In this document: piece after piece, positions 43,407-53,322 of the stretch
How the letters are laid out: every line of letters starts with the position of its first letter
Position numbering within the stretch: the stretch's first letter is position 1
DNA from: an uncultured Bacteroidales bacterium
Lineage (GTDB): Bacteria; Bacteroidota; Bacteroidia; Bacteroidales; UBA932
Assembly: GCA_945948555.1 (NCBI GenBank)
Contig: CAMFBM010000001.1
Location: 1-64,000, forward strand
Direction of reading: 5' to 3'
DNA length: 64,000 nt
Program-made: the position numbers and the translations under genes
The notes under the pieces: generated by a model
Databases searched by the model: none
Told to the model about the DNA's origin: nothing
What the model saw: only the letters and a program-made list of their open reading frames with translations

Positions 43407-44675
43407 TTATGACAGTTTTCCGAGCACACGCCTTGCGTTTGCGAGGATTTCCTTCTCCCCGGGAACAACCCTGTCCTTCATTATTAACTTCCCGTTACAG
43501 ATTACCGACCTGATGCAGTCGGAATGTGAGGAATAGACGAAGTTGGCAAGAAAAGAGCCAGAAGAGAGGAAGAACGGGCTGTCCGTGTCAACGATGAGCA
43601 GGTCTGCAAGAGCTCCTTCCTCAATCCTTCCGACATCGAGTCCGAGGGCTTTTCCGCCGTTCACGGTGGCTGCATCCATCAGTTCCCCGAGCGGCATCGC
43701 GGCAGGATCCCTTCTCCAGGCCTTCTGCAGGATGGCGGAGGTCTTCATTGCCTCCAACATGTCCAGATTGTTGGAAGAAGCGCATCCGTCAGTGCCTATG
43801 CAGACATTCGCCCCGCTGTCACGGAGCTCATTGTACTTGAATTTGTAACCCGAGGAAAGTTTCAGATTGGAGTTGACATTGTGGACACAGTTGACCTTCC
43901 TCTCCCCCAGAATCCGGATGTCATTTTCCGAAAGCCAGAGGGTGTGGGCCGCTATGCTGTCGGAGTCAAGGACTCCCAGGCTGTCAAGATACTCCACAGG
44001 AGTCATCCCGCCATGTTTTCTGCGGCACTCCACCAGTTCATTCTCCGTTTCGGAAAGGTGGAAATGCAGCTTCAGTCCCCTCTTTTTGGCAAATTCGTGG
44101 ACCCAGACAATCATCTCCTCGCTCACCGAATAGATTGCGTGGAAGGCAGCGGCGAACTGTGCGTGTCCCGGCCATTTGAGCGACTCCTCATACATCCTCT
44201 GAATCTGTTCCTTCTCGCGGGCAGCCTCCTCCGGGTTGTTTTTGTCACAGACAACGTAAGAGACCACCGACCTGAGTCCCATTTCAGCTGCGGCACTGTG
44301 GCCGTGAAGGGGGAACCAGTACTGGTCATTGAACGTGGTCGTGCCAGTCTTTATCATCTCGATGCAGGCCACCTTTGTCGCCCAATAGACATATTCGGCA
44401 TCAATTTTCTCCTCTATTCTCCAGATTCTGTCAATCCAGTGTTGGAAATCAATGTCCTCTCCCACTCCCCTCATCAGGGTCATCGCCGCATGCGTGTGCA
44501 TATTCACAAACCCCGGAACCGCAACCATTCCGGAACAGTCAAGGACCTCCACTCCACTAGCAACTCCGACAGGGGAAGTCCCCGCAGGCACTATGCTGCG
44601 GAATCTCCCGGACTCAATGCTGATGTCAACATTTTTCCCGTCAAGAACTATATTTTTCAACAAAATCGATCCCAT
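43407..44675 (-). CDS. amidohydrolase, SAH / methylthioadenosine / adenosine deaminase type
   Basis: 422 residues from the ATG at 44675; the frame to 44699 begins with a TTG lying in a -7 box (TATCTTTG, 44704-44697). Zinc-site motif NMHTHAAMTLMRGVGED (HxH), then HFHLSETENELVECRRKHG, AHTLWLSENDI and GTDGCASSNNLDML. It is the MtaD/SsnA group that deaminates adenine nucleosides. Its neighbour is a purine nucleoside phosphorylase, so a path adenosine-type nucleoside to inosine-type to hypoxanthine is likely. Exact substrate unknown. Confidence 0.88.
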   Translation of the reverse strand: MGSILLKNIVLDGKNVDISIESGRFRSIVPAGTSPVGVASGVEVLDCSGMVAVPGFVNMHTHAAMTLMRGVGEDIDFQHWIDRIWRIEEKIDAEYVYWATKVACIEMIKTGTTTFNDQYWFPLHGHSAAAEMGLRSVVSYVVCDKNNPEEAAREKEQIQRMYEESLKWPGHAQFAAAFHAIYSVSEEMIVWVHEFAKKRGLKLHFHLSETENELVECRRKHGGMTPVEYLDSLGVLDSDSIAAHTLWLSENDIRILGERKVNCVHNVNSNLKLSSGYKFKYNELRDSGANVCIGTDGCASSNNLDMLEAMKTSAILQKAWRRDPAAMPLGELMDAATVNGGKALGLDVGRIEEGALADLLIVDTDSPFFLSSGSFLANFVYSSHSDCIRSVICNGKLIMKDRVVPGEKEILANARRVLGKLS

Positions 44676-44768
44676 ATCGGTAATATTATTTTTTTTCAAA
44701 GATAGTTAAATTTTCCTTTTATATTAGTTTTTTGTATATTTGAATAAATTTTTCAAAAATAAAACAGA

Positions 44769-44990
44769 ATGGCGTATAAAGGAGCTATTGATATTGACAT
44801 ACAGCACTGCAAAGGATGCGGTGTCTGCGTTGCAAACTGTCCCACGTCCAGTATCAGCCTTTCCAAGTCCGTGAACGGGAAAGGCTATAATTATGCTGAG
44901 ATGTCAGCGGACAAATGTGTCGGATGCGGAGCCTGCGGCATAGTCTGCCCGGACTCGGTCATAACAGTGTACAGAATTAAAACAGAATAG
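44769..44990 (+). CDS. 2-oxoacid:ferredoxin oxidoreductase, ferredoxin (delta) subunit
   Basis: 73 residues with two 4Fe-4S sites: CKGCGVCVANC and CVGCGACGIVC, each followed by Pro. It passes electrons from the thiamine-diphosphate centre to soluble ferredoxin. First gene of a four-gene unit (delta, alpha, beta, gamma). A -7 box TATATTTG lies at 44735-44742. Confidence 0.93.
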   Translation: MAYKGAIDIDIQHCKGCGVCVANCPTSSISLSKSVNGKGYNYAEMSADKCVGCGACGIVCPDSVITVYRIKTE

Positions 44991-44992
44991 GT

Positions 44993-46078
44993 ATGGCAGA
45001 GAAGATTCTGATGAAAGGAAACGAGGCGATTGCCATCTCGGCGATACGCAACGGAGTTGACGGATATTTCGGGTATCCGATCACACCGCAGTCCGAAGTG
45101 ATGGAGACATTGATGAAGGAGAAACCTTGGGAGAGCACCGGAATGGTGGTACTCCAGGCGGAAAGCGAGACATCCTCCATCAACATGGTTTACGGGGGCG
45201 CCAGTTGCGGGAAGAAGGTGATGACCTCTTCCAGCAGTCCGGGAATCAGCCTTATGTGCGAGGGTATCAGTTACATAGCAGGAGCGGAACTTCCCTGTCT
45301 GATAGTTGACGTGATGCGCGGAGGTCCTGGTCTGGGAACTATCCAGCCAAGCCAGAGCGACTATACCCAGGTTGTCAAGGGAGGCGGTCACGGAGACTAC
45401 AGGAACATTGTCCTCGCCCCGGCATCCGCACAGGATATGTATGACTTTGTGGATCTGGGATTTGAACTCGCGTTCAAGTACCGCAACCCGGCTGTCATCC
45501 TGGCCGACGGGATCATCGGTCAGATGATGGAAAAAGTGGAGTTGCATCCGGTCAAGCCAAGACGCACCGATGAGGAAATTCTTCAGACCGCTCCATGGGC
45601 CACCACCGGAAAGCCTTCCTCAAGGGAGCGCAACATCATTACTTCCCTTTCCCTCGACTCCGATGTCCAGGAGAAATTCAATCAGAAGTTGAAAGAGAAA
45701 TATGATCTTATCTGCCGGAACGAAGTAAGGTACAGTGAGTTCCAGACAGAAGACGCCGAATATCTCATCGTGGCATTCGGATGTGCATCCCGCATCTGTG
45801 AGGCCGTCGTTGAAGAGCTCCGTGCCGAAGGGATCAAGGCCGGCCTGCTCAGACCGATCACCCTTTTCCCTTTCCCTGAAAATGAGATTGCAACTCTGGC
45901 GCACAGGGTCAGGAGCATAATGAGCATCGAGCTGAACCTCGGTCAGATGGTTGAGGACGTTAGGCTTGCAGCAGCCGGAACATCCTGCCCAGTAGGATTT
46001 TACGGCAGACAGGGAGGAAACATCTTCACCCCCGAGGAGATTGTAGCCGAATTCAAGAAATTCAATAACCTGAAATAG
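44993..46078 (+). CDS. vorB: 2-oxoacid:ferredoxin oxidoreductase, alpha subunit (VorB type)
   Basis: 361 residues. Pyrimidine-binding domain with GYPITPQSEVMETL (about 24-37) and SSPGISLMCEGISYIAGAELPCLIV, then a C-terminal transketolase-like domain (EYLIVAFGCASRICEAVVEEL). The subunit order and sequence fit 3-methyl-2-oxobutanoate (2-ketoisovalerate) or 2-oxoglutarate oxidoreductases; I favour VOR. It oxidises a 2-oxoacid to acyl-CoA and CO2. It starts 2 bases after the ferredoxin subunit. Confidence 0.88.
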   Translation: MAEKILMKGNEAIAISAIRNGVDGYFGYPITPQSEVMETLMKEKPWESTGMVVLQAESETSSINMVYGGASCGKKVMTSSSSPGISLMCEGISYIAGAELPCLIVDVMRGGPGLGTIQPSQSDYTQVVKGGGHGDYRNIVLAPASAQDMYDFVDLGFELAFKYRNPAVILADGIIGQMMEKVELHPVKPRRTDEEILQTAPWATTGKPSSRERNIITSLSLDSDVQEKFNQKLKEKYDLICRNEVRYSEFQTEDAEYLIVAFGCASRICEAVVEELRAEGIKAGLLRPITLFPFPENEIATLAHRVRSIMSIELNLGQMVEDVRLAAAGTSCPVGFYGRQGGNIFTPEEIVAEFKKFNNLK

Positions 46079-46086
46079 GAAGGAAT

Positions 46087-46857
46087 ATGAACATAGAAGA
46101 TATAAAAAAGCCTGAGAACATAGTGTACAAAAGACCGGCTCTTCTGACCGACACGGTAATGCACTACTGCCCGGGATGCTCCCACGGAACAGTACACAAA
46201 CTTCTCGCGGAGGTCATAGATGAGATGGGAATACAGGACAGGACAATCGGCATCAGTCCGGTAGGATGTTCCGTCTTCGCCTACAACTACATAGACATCG
46301 ACTGGCAGGAGGCGGCACACGGAAGGGCCCCTGCACTTGCCACGGCTACAAAAAGACTCTGTCCCGACAAATATGTCTTCACCTATCAGGGCGACGGTGA
46401 CCTTGCATCTATCGGAACGGCCGAAATCATCCACGCCTGCGCCAGGGGCGAGAACATAGTTGTCATATTCATAAACAACGGAATATACGGAATGACCGGA
46501 GGTCAGATGGCACCTACCACCCTCCTCGGGATGAAGACGGCAACGACGCCGTACGGCCGTGACCCGAAACTCAACGGTTTTCCTCTGGTGATTGCGGATA
46601 TGCTCGCACATCTTGACGGTACGGCTTTCATCACAAGACAGTCTGTCCACACGGCGGCTGCGGCAAGGAAAACGAAGGCTGCCATACGCAAAGCATTTGA
46701 GTACAGCGGGAAAGGCATCGGACTTTCATTCGTTGAGATTGTCTCTACCTGCAACTCAGGGTGGAAGATGAGTCCGGTCCAGGCTAACAAGTGGATGACA
46801 GAGAACATGTTTGCGAAATATCCTATCGGAGACATCAAGGATGTCCTCAAAAAATAA
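46087..46857 (+). CDS. 2-oxoacid:ferredoxin oxidoreductase, beta subunit (thiamine diphosphate)
   Basis: 256 residues. The thiamine diphosphate motif is GDGDLASIG, with INNGIYGMTGGQMAPTT about 30 residues on. CPGCSHG near residue 30 is the conserved Cys motif, with a further Cys in GISPVGCSV. It carries the catalytic cofactor. It lies 8 bases after the alpha gene. Confidence 0.92.
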   Translation: MNIEDIKKPENIVYKRPALLTDTVMHYCPGCSHGTVHKLLAEVIDEMGIQDRTIGISPVGCSVFAYNYIDIDWQEAAHGRAPALATATKRLCPDKYVFTYQGDGDLASIGTAEIIHACARGENIVVIFINNGIYGMTGGQMAPTTLLGMKTATTPYGRDPKLNGFPLVIADMLAHLDGTAFITRQSVHTAAAARKTKAAIRKAFEYSGKGIGLSFVEIVSTCNSGWKMSPVQANKWMTENMFAKYPIGDIKDVLKK

Positions 46858-46868
46858 ATGTAGAAAAA

Positions 46869-47414
46869 ATGAAAGAAGAGATCATAATAGCCGGATTCGG
46901 AGGGCAGGGGGTGCTCTCGATGGGAAAGATTCTTGCATATTCGGCAATAATGCAGGACATGGAGGTGACATGGATGCCGTCTTACGGGCCTGAGATGCGC
47001 GGAGGCACTGCAAATGTGTGCGTTATCCTGAGCGACAGCAAGATAGGTTCCCCTATCGTCACAAAGTACGACACAGCCGTCATTCTTAACCAGCAGTCGA
47101 TGGACAAGTTCGAAAACTCGGTAAAACCGGGAGGTCTTCTGCTCTACGACCCGAGCGGGATTACCCGGCATCCGCAGAGGACAGACATCAGAATCGCCCG
47201 TATTCCTGCAATCGAGGTAGCGGCATCCGTTGGGAACCCAAAGGTTTACAACATGGCGGTGCTCGGAGGATTCCTTGCACTCAAACCTATTGTCTCCCTT
47301 GAGAATGTTGACAGGGGACTCGGGAAGTGCATTCCGGCCAGATACAGCGACCTGATAGCCCTCAACCGCAAGGCGATTGACGAAGGGATGAAATCCGTTT
47401 TGGAAATCAAATAA
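46869..47414 (+). CDS. 2-oxoacid:ferredoxin oxidoreductase, gamma subunit
   Basis: 181 residues from the ATG at 46869 (MKEEIIIAGFGGQGVLSMGKILAYS, the conserved opening); the frame runs back to 46791 inside the beta gene. CoA-binding gamma domain; GPEMRGGTANVCVILSD is typical. It completes the four-subunit enzyme. It lies 11 bases after beta. Confidence 0.92.
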   Translation: MKEEIIIAGFGGQGVLSMGKILAYSAIMQDMEVTWMPSYGPEMRGGTANVCVILSDSKIGSPIVTKYDTAVILNQQSMDKFENSVKPGGLLLYDPSGITRHPQRTDIRIARIPAIEVAASVGNPKVYNMAVLGGFLALKPIVSLENVDRGLGKCIPARYSDLIALNRKAIDEGMKSVLEIK

Positions 47415-47454
47415 TATTCACTATCTTTGCATAAAATGGCTCATTGATTAGGGT

Positions 47455-47727
47455 ATGCTTGAAGAAGTCAGAAATAATTTCCGCAGACTGATGGCGGCCT
47501 ACGAATCGGAGAAGGAGGAGAACAGGGTCCTAAGGGAAGAGTTGAAGACGGCAAGCGACAGGATCACGGGCTATAAGAAGCAGATTGAAGAGTTGGAAAA
47601 AAAGATTGATAACCTCGGACTTGCCGGGGCCTTTCTCGGAGGAGACGGAAATGTGGAGGCAAAGAGGCAGATTGACAGGATGATAAAGGATATTGACAGG
47701 TGCATCAAATTGATGGAGGGCCAGTGA
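47455..47727 (+). CDS. small coiled-coil protein upstream of zapA
   Basis: 90 residues. Two heptad-rich stretches (about 3-50 and 63-88) around a Gly-rich hinge (GLAGAFLGGDGN). No function recognised; ZapB-like division coiled coils have a similar size and make-up. Its TGA overlaps the ATG of zapA (TGATG), so translation is coupled. Confidence 0.75.
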   Translation: MLEEVRNNFRRLMAAYESEKEENRVLREELKTASDRITGYKKQIEELEKKIDNLGLAGAFLGGDGNVEAKRQIDRMIKDIDRCIKLMEGQ

Positions 47728-48014
47728 TGGAACAGAAAATCAAGATACACATTTCTGAAAGGACATACAATCTCAAGGCGACGGATCCGGTTCACGAGGA
47801 GATGATAAGGAAAGCTGCGGATGAAATCAACAGGATGATTGACGCCTACCAGTCCCGGATGCAGAAGAGAGAGATGATTGACATCCTGTCGCTTGTGGCA
47901 CTCAACATTGGAACGGAGTACATGAGGCTGCACCGGAAATGCCACGACATCGAGTCGGAAGTCAGGCAGTTGAAGGAGGACACTGAAGGTTATCTTGAGA
48001 ATATTGGGGAATAG
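47727..48014 (+). CDS. zapA: cell division protein ZapA
   Basis: 95 residues from the ATG at 47727. The beginning KIKIHISERTYNLKATDPVHEEMIRKAADEIN is the ZapA pattern. The C-terminal coiled coil (IGTEYMRLHRKCHDIESEVRQLKED) drives tetramer formation. It bundles FtsZ filaments. It is followed directly by a probable 6S RNA. Confidence 0.88.
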   Translation: MEQKIKIHISERTYNLKATDPVHEEMIRKAADEINRMIDAYQSRMQKREMIDILSLVALNIGTEYMRLHRKCHDIESEVRQLKEDTEGYLENIGE

Positions 48015-48203
48015 CCGTTAGTTACTTAGTTTGCTGAAATCAACACCAATCAAGTAACCGGGTTTCTCGGGAGGGGATGACAGGCCTATCTGACCTCACC
48101 AGAGGGATTCCCGCCAAGGGGACGGAGGATTTCTGAACTGTTCCGGAGCCCAAATCTTAATTTTTTAAGATTTTCTGACAACCAGACTAACGGCTTTTGT
48201 TTT
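48015..48203 (+). ncRNA. ssrS: probable 6S RNA
   Basis: A structured non-coding stretch of about 190 bases between zapA and rny. The ends pair perfectly (CCGTTAGT at 48015-48022 with ACTAACGG at 48186-48193) and the 3' side continues CTTTTGTTTTTT, a U-tract. The interior has paired G/C-rich blocks around an open middle (GGGATGACAGG, CCCGCCAAGGGG), the rod-with-bulge shape of 6S RNA. The zapA-ssrS neighbourhood is known from other bacteria. 6S RNA binds the housekeeping RNA polymerase. A weak -33/-7 pair lies in zapA (TTG 47970, TATCTTGA 47991). Confidence 0.65.
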
Positions 48204-48207
48204 TTCT

Positions 48208-48241
48208 GACGACCGATCGGCTTCGCGGCTGACCGGTCGTC
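48208..48241. repeat. 34-base inverted repeat after the 6S RNA
   Basis: GACGACCG / CGGTCGTC form an 8-bp stem around CTTCGCGGCTG-containing sequence. It may be a second terminator-like hairpin or a copy of a dispersed palindromic repeat. The remaining 48242-48309 is AT-rich leader for rny with no clear box. Confidence 0.5.
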
Positions 48242-48309
48242 ACATTATTTACAGCCTGTCAGCATTACAACATTAAATAGAAAAAAACTATTTATATATA
48301 CTTAATTAT

Positions 48310-49851
48310 ATGGAAATAATATTTTACATTCTGTCGGCTGTAGCCGGCGCAATAATAGCTCTTGTGGCGTATATAACCGTCCGGAAGATTGTCCTGAAAG
48401 GTAAAAAGGAGGAAATCCTCGAAAAGGCCAGGATCGAGGCCGAGAGCATCAAGAAGGAGAAAATCTATCAGGCAAAGGAGAAATTCCTCCAGCTCAAAAG
48501 TGAGCACGAGCAGTACATCAACGAAAAGAACAACCAGATTCACGATGCGGAGAACCGCATAAAACAGAAAGAGAACTCACTCAACCAGCAGAACTCCGAA
48601 CTTTCAAGGAAACAGAAGGAGGCTGATGCCATCCGTGAAAACCTGAAGGCGCAGGTTGAGCAGGTCAGCAGGAAGTCAGAGGAATACGACAGACTGCGTG
48701 CTGAGGCCATTTCCCAGATTGAGAACATTGCCGGGATGAGCGCAGCGGAGGCAAAGAACCAACTGATGGAGAACATGAAGGCAGAAGCCCGCACACAGGC
48801 CCAGTCCTACATCAACGACGTAATGGACGAGGCCAGACTGACGGCAAGCAAGGAAGCAAAGAGAATTGTCATCAACACCATTCAGAGGACGGCATCCGAG
48901 ACAGCGATTGAGAATGCAGTTACAGTGTTCAACATCGAGAATGACGAAATCAAAGGACGCATAATCGGCCGTGAGGGAAGGAATATCCGTGCACTCGAGG
49001 CCGCTACCGGAGTGGAAATCGTGGTTGACGACACTCCCGAGGCGATTCTTCTTTCAGCATTCGATCCTGTCCGCAGGGAAGTTGCAAGGCTTGCTCTCCA
49101 CCAGCTGGTGGTTGACGGCAGAATCCACCCGGCGAGAATCGAGGAGGTGGTCGCAAAGGTCCAGAAGCAGCTTGAGGATGAAATCATGGAGACAGGAAAG
49201 CGCACCTGCATCGACCTGGGCATCCACGGAATGCACATCGAGCTGGTGAAACTCATCGGTAGGATGAAATACCGTTCTTCATACGGACAGAACCTTCTCC
49301 AACACGCCCGCGAGGTGGCAAACATCTGTGCCACAATGGCATCTGAACTCGGACTCAATCCAAAAATTGCCAAGAGGGCCGGTCTTCTCCACGACATAGG
49401 AAAGGTTTCTGACGAGGATCCTGAGCTTCCACACGCAATCCTCGGAATGAAGCTCGCCGAGAAGTACAAGGAGAAACCGGAAATCTGCAACGCAATCGGA
49501 GCGCACCACGAAGAGATTGAAATGACATCCATCATTTCACCGCTCGTAATGGTCGGTGATGCCATTTCCGGAGCCCGTCCGGGAGCAAGGAGGGAGGTCA
49601 TCGAGTCCTACATCAAGAGGCTCAAGGATATGGAGAACATTGCCCAGTCCCACCAGGGAGTGACAAAGACATACGCAATCCAGGCAGGAAGGGAACTCAG
49701 GGTGATTGTCGGGGCTGAGCAGGTGTCCGACCAGGACGCAGAGGCTCTGTCAAAGGAAATTGCAAAGAAGATTCAGGACGAAATGGTTTACCCTGGACAG
49801 GTAAAAATCACCGTCATCCGCGAAACCAGGTCCGTTGCTTTTGCAAAATAG
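48310..49851 (+). CDS. rny: ribonuclease Y
   Basis: 513 residues: one N-terminal membrane helix (about 4-22), a long coiled coil (30-190), a KH domain ([27 protein letters not shown], about 216-242) and an HD domain ([22 protein letters not shown]). A membrane-tied endoribonuclease that starts mRNA decay. Length and order are typical. Confidence 0.97.
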   Translation: MEIIFYILSAVAGAIIALVAYITVRKIVLKGKKEEILEKARIEAESIKKEKIYQAKEKFLQLKSEHEQYINEKNNQIHDAENRIKQKENSLNQQNSELSRKQKEADAIRENLKAQVEQVSRKSEEYDRLRAEAISQIENIAGMSAAEAKNQLMENMKAEARTQAQSYINDVMDEARLTASKEAKRIVINTIQRTASETAIENAVTVFNIENDEIKGRIIGREGRNIRALEAATGVEIVVDDTPEAILLSAFDPVRREVARLALHQLVVDGRIHPARIEEVVAKVQKQLEDEIMETGKRTCIDLGIHGMHIELVKLIGRMKYRSSYGQNLLQHAREVANICATMASELGLNPKIAKRAGLLHDIGKVSDEDPELPHAILGMKLAEKYKEKPEICNAIGAHHEEIEMTSIISPLVMVGDAISGARPGARREVIESYIKRLKDMENIAQSHQGVTKTYAIQAGRELRVIVGAEQVSDQDAEALSKEIAKKIQDEMVYPGQVKITVIRETRSVAFAK

Positions 49852-49866
49852 TCTTTACTATTGATT

Positions 49867-51819
49867 ATGAAGAAATTGATATCATTGCTTGCGGCCGCAT
49901 TGTTGTGTGCCGCAAGTTTTGCTCAGGAAGCATCCATCAGATGGTCCGCTGAGGTCGAGAATATTGAAGGGCGGGATTATAGAATAGTGTTCACAGGAAA
50001 GATCTCCGACGGACTGCACACCTACAGTTCTCAGGATGAGTTCTCCCCAACTACCATAGAGTTCACTTCCCTTGAGGGATGCAGTCTCAAGGGCGGTGTT
50101 TACGACATCGATACTCCCCGACTGAAAGACGGGCTGAAGGTTTTCTACAAGAAGATCAGGCTGGCACAGGATGTTGTGCTCCATGGGGATTCAGCCTCTC
50201 TTGACGCCGAGGTAAACTGGCAGAGCTGCACAGAGACAAGTTGTATGATGCCGGAACAGTTCGTTGTGAAAATTGCCATCCCTTCGGAGGCAGCGACAGC
50301 GACAACGGATACGGCATCGGCCACGATCGTTTCAACGGCAGACGACACACAGGTGGGAGAGAACCGGGAGGGAAAGAACGGTTTCAATTGGGCTATGCTT
50401 ATTGAGGCAATCCTATGGGGACTGGCAGCCCTGCTGACCCCTTGCGTTTTCCCTATGGTCCCGATGACGGTTTCATTCTTTATGAAAGGCTCATCTTCTC
50501 CTGCTGCAGGACGGTTCAAGGCTTCTATGTACGGACTGTTCATCGTCCTGCTCTACACGGTGCCTATTTCCCTGATAATCCTCATCACAAGGATTGCCGG
50601 AGGGGATGCCGTAACTGCTGACATATTCAACTGGCTGGCAACGCACTGGCTGCCGAACCTGTTGTTTTTCATTGTGTTTATGGTCTTTGCCGCCTCCTTC
50701 TTCGGAGCCTTCGAGATTGTCCTTCCGGCATCTCTGGTTAACAGGAGCGACAAGGGAGCCGACAAGGGTGGACTTCTGGGAATCTTCTTTATGGCCCTCA
50801 CCCTGGTTCTTGTCTCATTCTCCTGCACGGGACCCATTGTCGGCTCGGTACTCATCAAGGCCACCCAGGGAGAATTCTGGGAGCCGATGGTGGCAATGCT
50901 CGGATTTTCAATTGCTTTCGCCCTTCCTTTCACCCTGCTTGCATTCTTCCCTTCACTCCTGAAAAACCTGCCTAAGAGCGGCGGATGGCTCAATTCGGTC
51001 AAGGTAGTGCTGGGATTCATCGAGGTCGCACTCGGTTTCAAATTCCTCAGCGTAGCCGACCAGACCTACCACTGGGGGCTGCTGGACAGGGAGGTGTATC
51101 TGGCAATATGGATTACAGTTTTCTCTCTCCTGGGGCTCTACCTGCTGGGAAAACTCCGGTTTGCACACGATGACAAGGTGGAGAGAATCTCGGTCTTCAG
51201 GCTCAGTCTTGCGATTGCAGTCTTCTCCTTTGTGGTGTATATGATTCCGGGAATGTTCGGGGCACCTCTGAAAGCACTCTCTGGTTACCTTCCTCCAATC
51301 ACCAGCCAGGATTTCGTGCTCGGGAATGCCACTGTGGGAACTTCACCGCAGACAGCCGGCAAGGAAGACAGATACGGACTTCACCTTCCCCACAAACTTG
51401 AGGGATATTTCAATCTCGAAGATGGGCTGAAAGCCGCAAAGAAGGCAAACAAACCGGTTTTTCTGGACATCACAGGGCATGGCTGCGTGAACTGCCGCGA
51501 GATGGAATCAAGGGTTTGGAGCGATCCCCAGGTCCTTTCGATTCTCCGCGAGGAATATGTAATAGTCGCTCTCTACACCGATGACAAGCAGAAACTCGAG
51601 CAGAAAGACTGGATTACAACCTCATCAGGGGAAGTTCTCAAAACCCTCGGAAGGGCAAATTCCTACATTGCCCGCGAGCGTTTCGGTGTGAATGCCCAGC
51701 CGAACTACATCCTGCTTGACCCTCTCGGGGAACAATTAATCCCGGCACGGGGTTACGACCTGAGCGTACCGGGATTCATCGAATTCCTCAAGAAAGGTCT
51801 TGAGGCATATCACAAATAG
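49867..51819 (+). CDS. DsbD-family thiol:disulfide interchange protein
   Basis: 650 residues from the ATG at 49867. Signal peptide (to AQE, about 20); N-terminal periplasmic domain with SCTETSCMMPEQF (about 122-134); eight membrane helices (about 175-465) including LLTPCVFPMVP and VSFSCTGPIVG with the electron-carrying Cys pair; C-terminal thioredoxin-like domain with GCVNCREME (CxxC, about 541-544). It moves reducing power from cytoplasmic thioredoxin to periplasmic thiols. rny lies 15 bases upstream. Confidence 0.93.
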   Translation: MKKLISLLAAALLCAASFAQEASIRWSAEVENIEGRDYRIVFTGKISDGLHTYSSQDEFSPTTIEFTSLEGCSLKGGVYDIDTPRLKDGLKVFYKKIRLAQDVVLHGDSASLDAEVNWQSCTETSCMMPEQFVVKIAIPSEAATATTDTASATIVSTADDTQVGENREGKNGFNWAMLIEAILWGLAALLTPCVFPMVPMTVSFFMKGSSSPAAGRFKASMYGLFIVLLYTVPISLIILITRIAGGDAVTADIFNWLATHWLPNLLFFIVFMVFAASFFGAFEIVLPASLVNRSDKGADKGGLLGIFFMALTLVLVSFSCTGPIVGSVLIKATQGEFWEPMVAMLGFSIAFALPFTLLAFFPSLLKNLPKSGGWLNSVKVVLGFIEVALGFKFLSVADQTYHWGLLDREVYLAIWITVFSLLGLYLLGKLRFAHDDKVERISVFRLSLAIAVFSFVVYMIPGMFGAPLKALSGYLPPITSQDFVLGNATVGTSPQTAGKEDRYGLHLPHKLEGYFNLEDGLKAAKKANKPVFLDITGHGCVNCREMESRVWSDPQVLSILREEYVIVALYTDDKQKLEQKDWITTSSGEVLKTLGRANSYIARERFGVNAQPNYILLDPLGEQLIPARGYDLSVPGFIEFLKKGLEAYHK

Positions 51820-51838
51820 ATAATATCCAGTCGGTAGA

Positions 51839-53302
51839 TTACTTATTCTTCCTGTTTCGGCGGCGCAGCAGGAAGAATGTTGCCAGTGACAGTACAAAGA
51901 CAGCGATTCCGATCGGCCAGTTCCAGGTCAACGGGAGATTCAAGCCAATGGATGCCACGCAGATGTAGGTAACGCAAACGGCCGTCATAAATGCTGCCGG
52001 AATGAGGGCTACAAGGTAGCGCACACCTTTGGTGTTCTTTGACAGATAGGCAGTTGCAGTCCAAAGTGCAAAGGCTGCAAGTGTCTGATTGGCCCAGCCG
52101 AAATATCTCCAGATTACATTGAAACCGTCCTCGTCCTCGACATTGAACCACAACAGAAGGGATGCCAGCAGGAAGAGCGGGATGCATATTGCAAGTCTCT
52201 TGAGAATAGGTTTCTGGTCGAGGTTCATATAGTCGGCAATAATCAGTCTGGCACTTCTGAATGCAGTGTCTCCGCTCGTAATCGGAGCGACCACTACTCC
52301 AAGGACAGCGAGGATTCCTCCGACAACTCCCAGCCATTTCATTGAAACTGATGCTACCACCTTAGGTGCTGAGGCAGAAAGGGTTGAACCCACTTCAGCG
52401 GAACCTCCATCAAAGAAAAACCATGATGAAACCGCTGCCCAGATCAGGGCGACGACACCTTCGGTAATCATTGCTCCGTAGAAAACCGGACGGCCAAGCC
52501 TCTCATTCTGAATGCAGCGCGCCATCATCGGACTTTGTGTCGCATGAAACCCGCTGACTGCACCGCAGGCAATGGTAATGAAAAGACAAGGGAAAATCGG
52601 CTGCCCGTTGAGAAGGCCTTTTTCCTGCCCGAGATTGCCCAGACCATCCCATATTTCAGGAATCGAAGGCCATTTGACAAGGAGGCATCCAAGCAGTGCC
52701 AGAGCCATAAATATCAACGCGAAAGCAAATACAGGGTAGATTTTTCCAACTATCTTGTCAATAGGCAAGATGGAAGCAAGTATGTAGTAGAGGAAAATCA
52801 CCAGCACCCAAATCATTATGGAAATTGTGGAACTGTCACCGGCGATATCGCCCAGAATGAGAGCCGGGCTGTACACAAAGACAGTTCCCACCAAAAGTAG
52901 CACAAGTATGGAAAAGATGCCCAAAACCCTGCGGGTACCCTGCCCGAGGTATTTGCCCACCAGCACAGGAAGACCTGCTCCTCCATTCCTGACGGACATC
53001 ATACCCGTCAGGTAGTCGTGGACAGCCCCCGCAAAAATGCAGCCCAGAACTATCCACAGATAGGATGAGGGGCCGAATTTCGCTCCCATTATTGCTCCGA
53101 AGATCGGTCCTGTCCCGGCAATGTTCAGGAACTGAACCATAAATACCCTCCAGGAAGGCATCCTGACAAAGTCAACACCGTCGGCCTTTTCAATTGCCGG
53201 GGTGGCACGATTCGGGTCAGGCCCGAATATTTTTTCAATCAGACGCCCGTAAAGGAAATATCCCAGGACAAGGGCGAGGAGGCTGAGCAGAAATGAGTAC
53301 AT
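51839..53302 (-). CDS. cstA: CstA-family carbon starvation / pyruvate transporter
   Basis: 487 residues with about 12-14 membrane helices. CstA signatures: PSWRVFMVQFLNIAGTGPIFG, GCIFAGAVHDYLTGMMSVRNGG and GFHATQSPMMARC. It is the short form without the long C-terminal extension of E. coli CstA. It would import pyruvate or small peptides during carbon shortage. It converges with dsbD and follows metY by 20 bases on the same strand. Confidence 0.92.
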   Translation of the reverse strand: MYSFLLSLLALVLGYFLYGRLIEKIFGPDPNRATPAIEKADGVDFVRMPSWRVFMVQFLNIAGTGPIFGAIMGAKFGPSSYLWIVLGCIFAGAVHDYLTGMMSVRNGGAGLPVLVGKYLGQGTRRVLGIFSILVLLLVGTVFVYSPALILGDIAGDSSTISIMIWVLVIFLYYILASILPIDKIVGKIYPVFAFALIFMALALLGCLLVKWPSIPEIWDGLGNLGQEKGLLNGQPIFPCLFITIACGAVSGFHATQSPMMARCIQNERLGRPVFYGAMITEGVVALIWAAVSSWFFFDGGSAEVGSTLSASAPKVVASVSMKWLGVVGGILAVLGVVVAPITSGDTAFRSARLIIADYMNLDQKPILKRLAICIPLFLLASLLLWFNVEDEDGFNVIWRYFGWANQTLAAFALWTATAYLSKNTKGVRYLVALIPAAFMTAVCVTYICVASIGLNLPLTWNWPIGIAVFVLSLATFFLLRRRNRKNK

Positions 53303-53322
53303 TGTTATGTTCGTATTGAATA

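Noticed and set aside
48882..49601. 239-codon minus-strand frame
   Set aside because: Antisense to the KH/HD region of RNase Y; Ser/Met-rich shadow translation.
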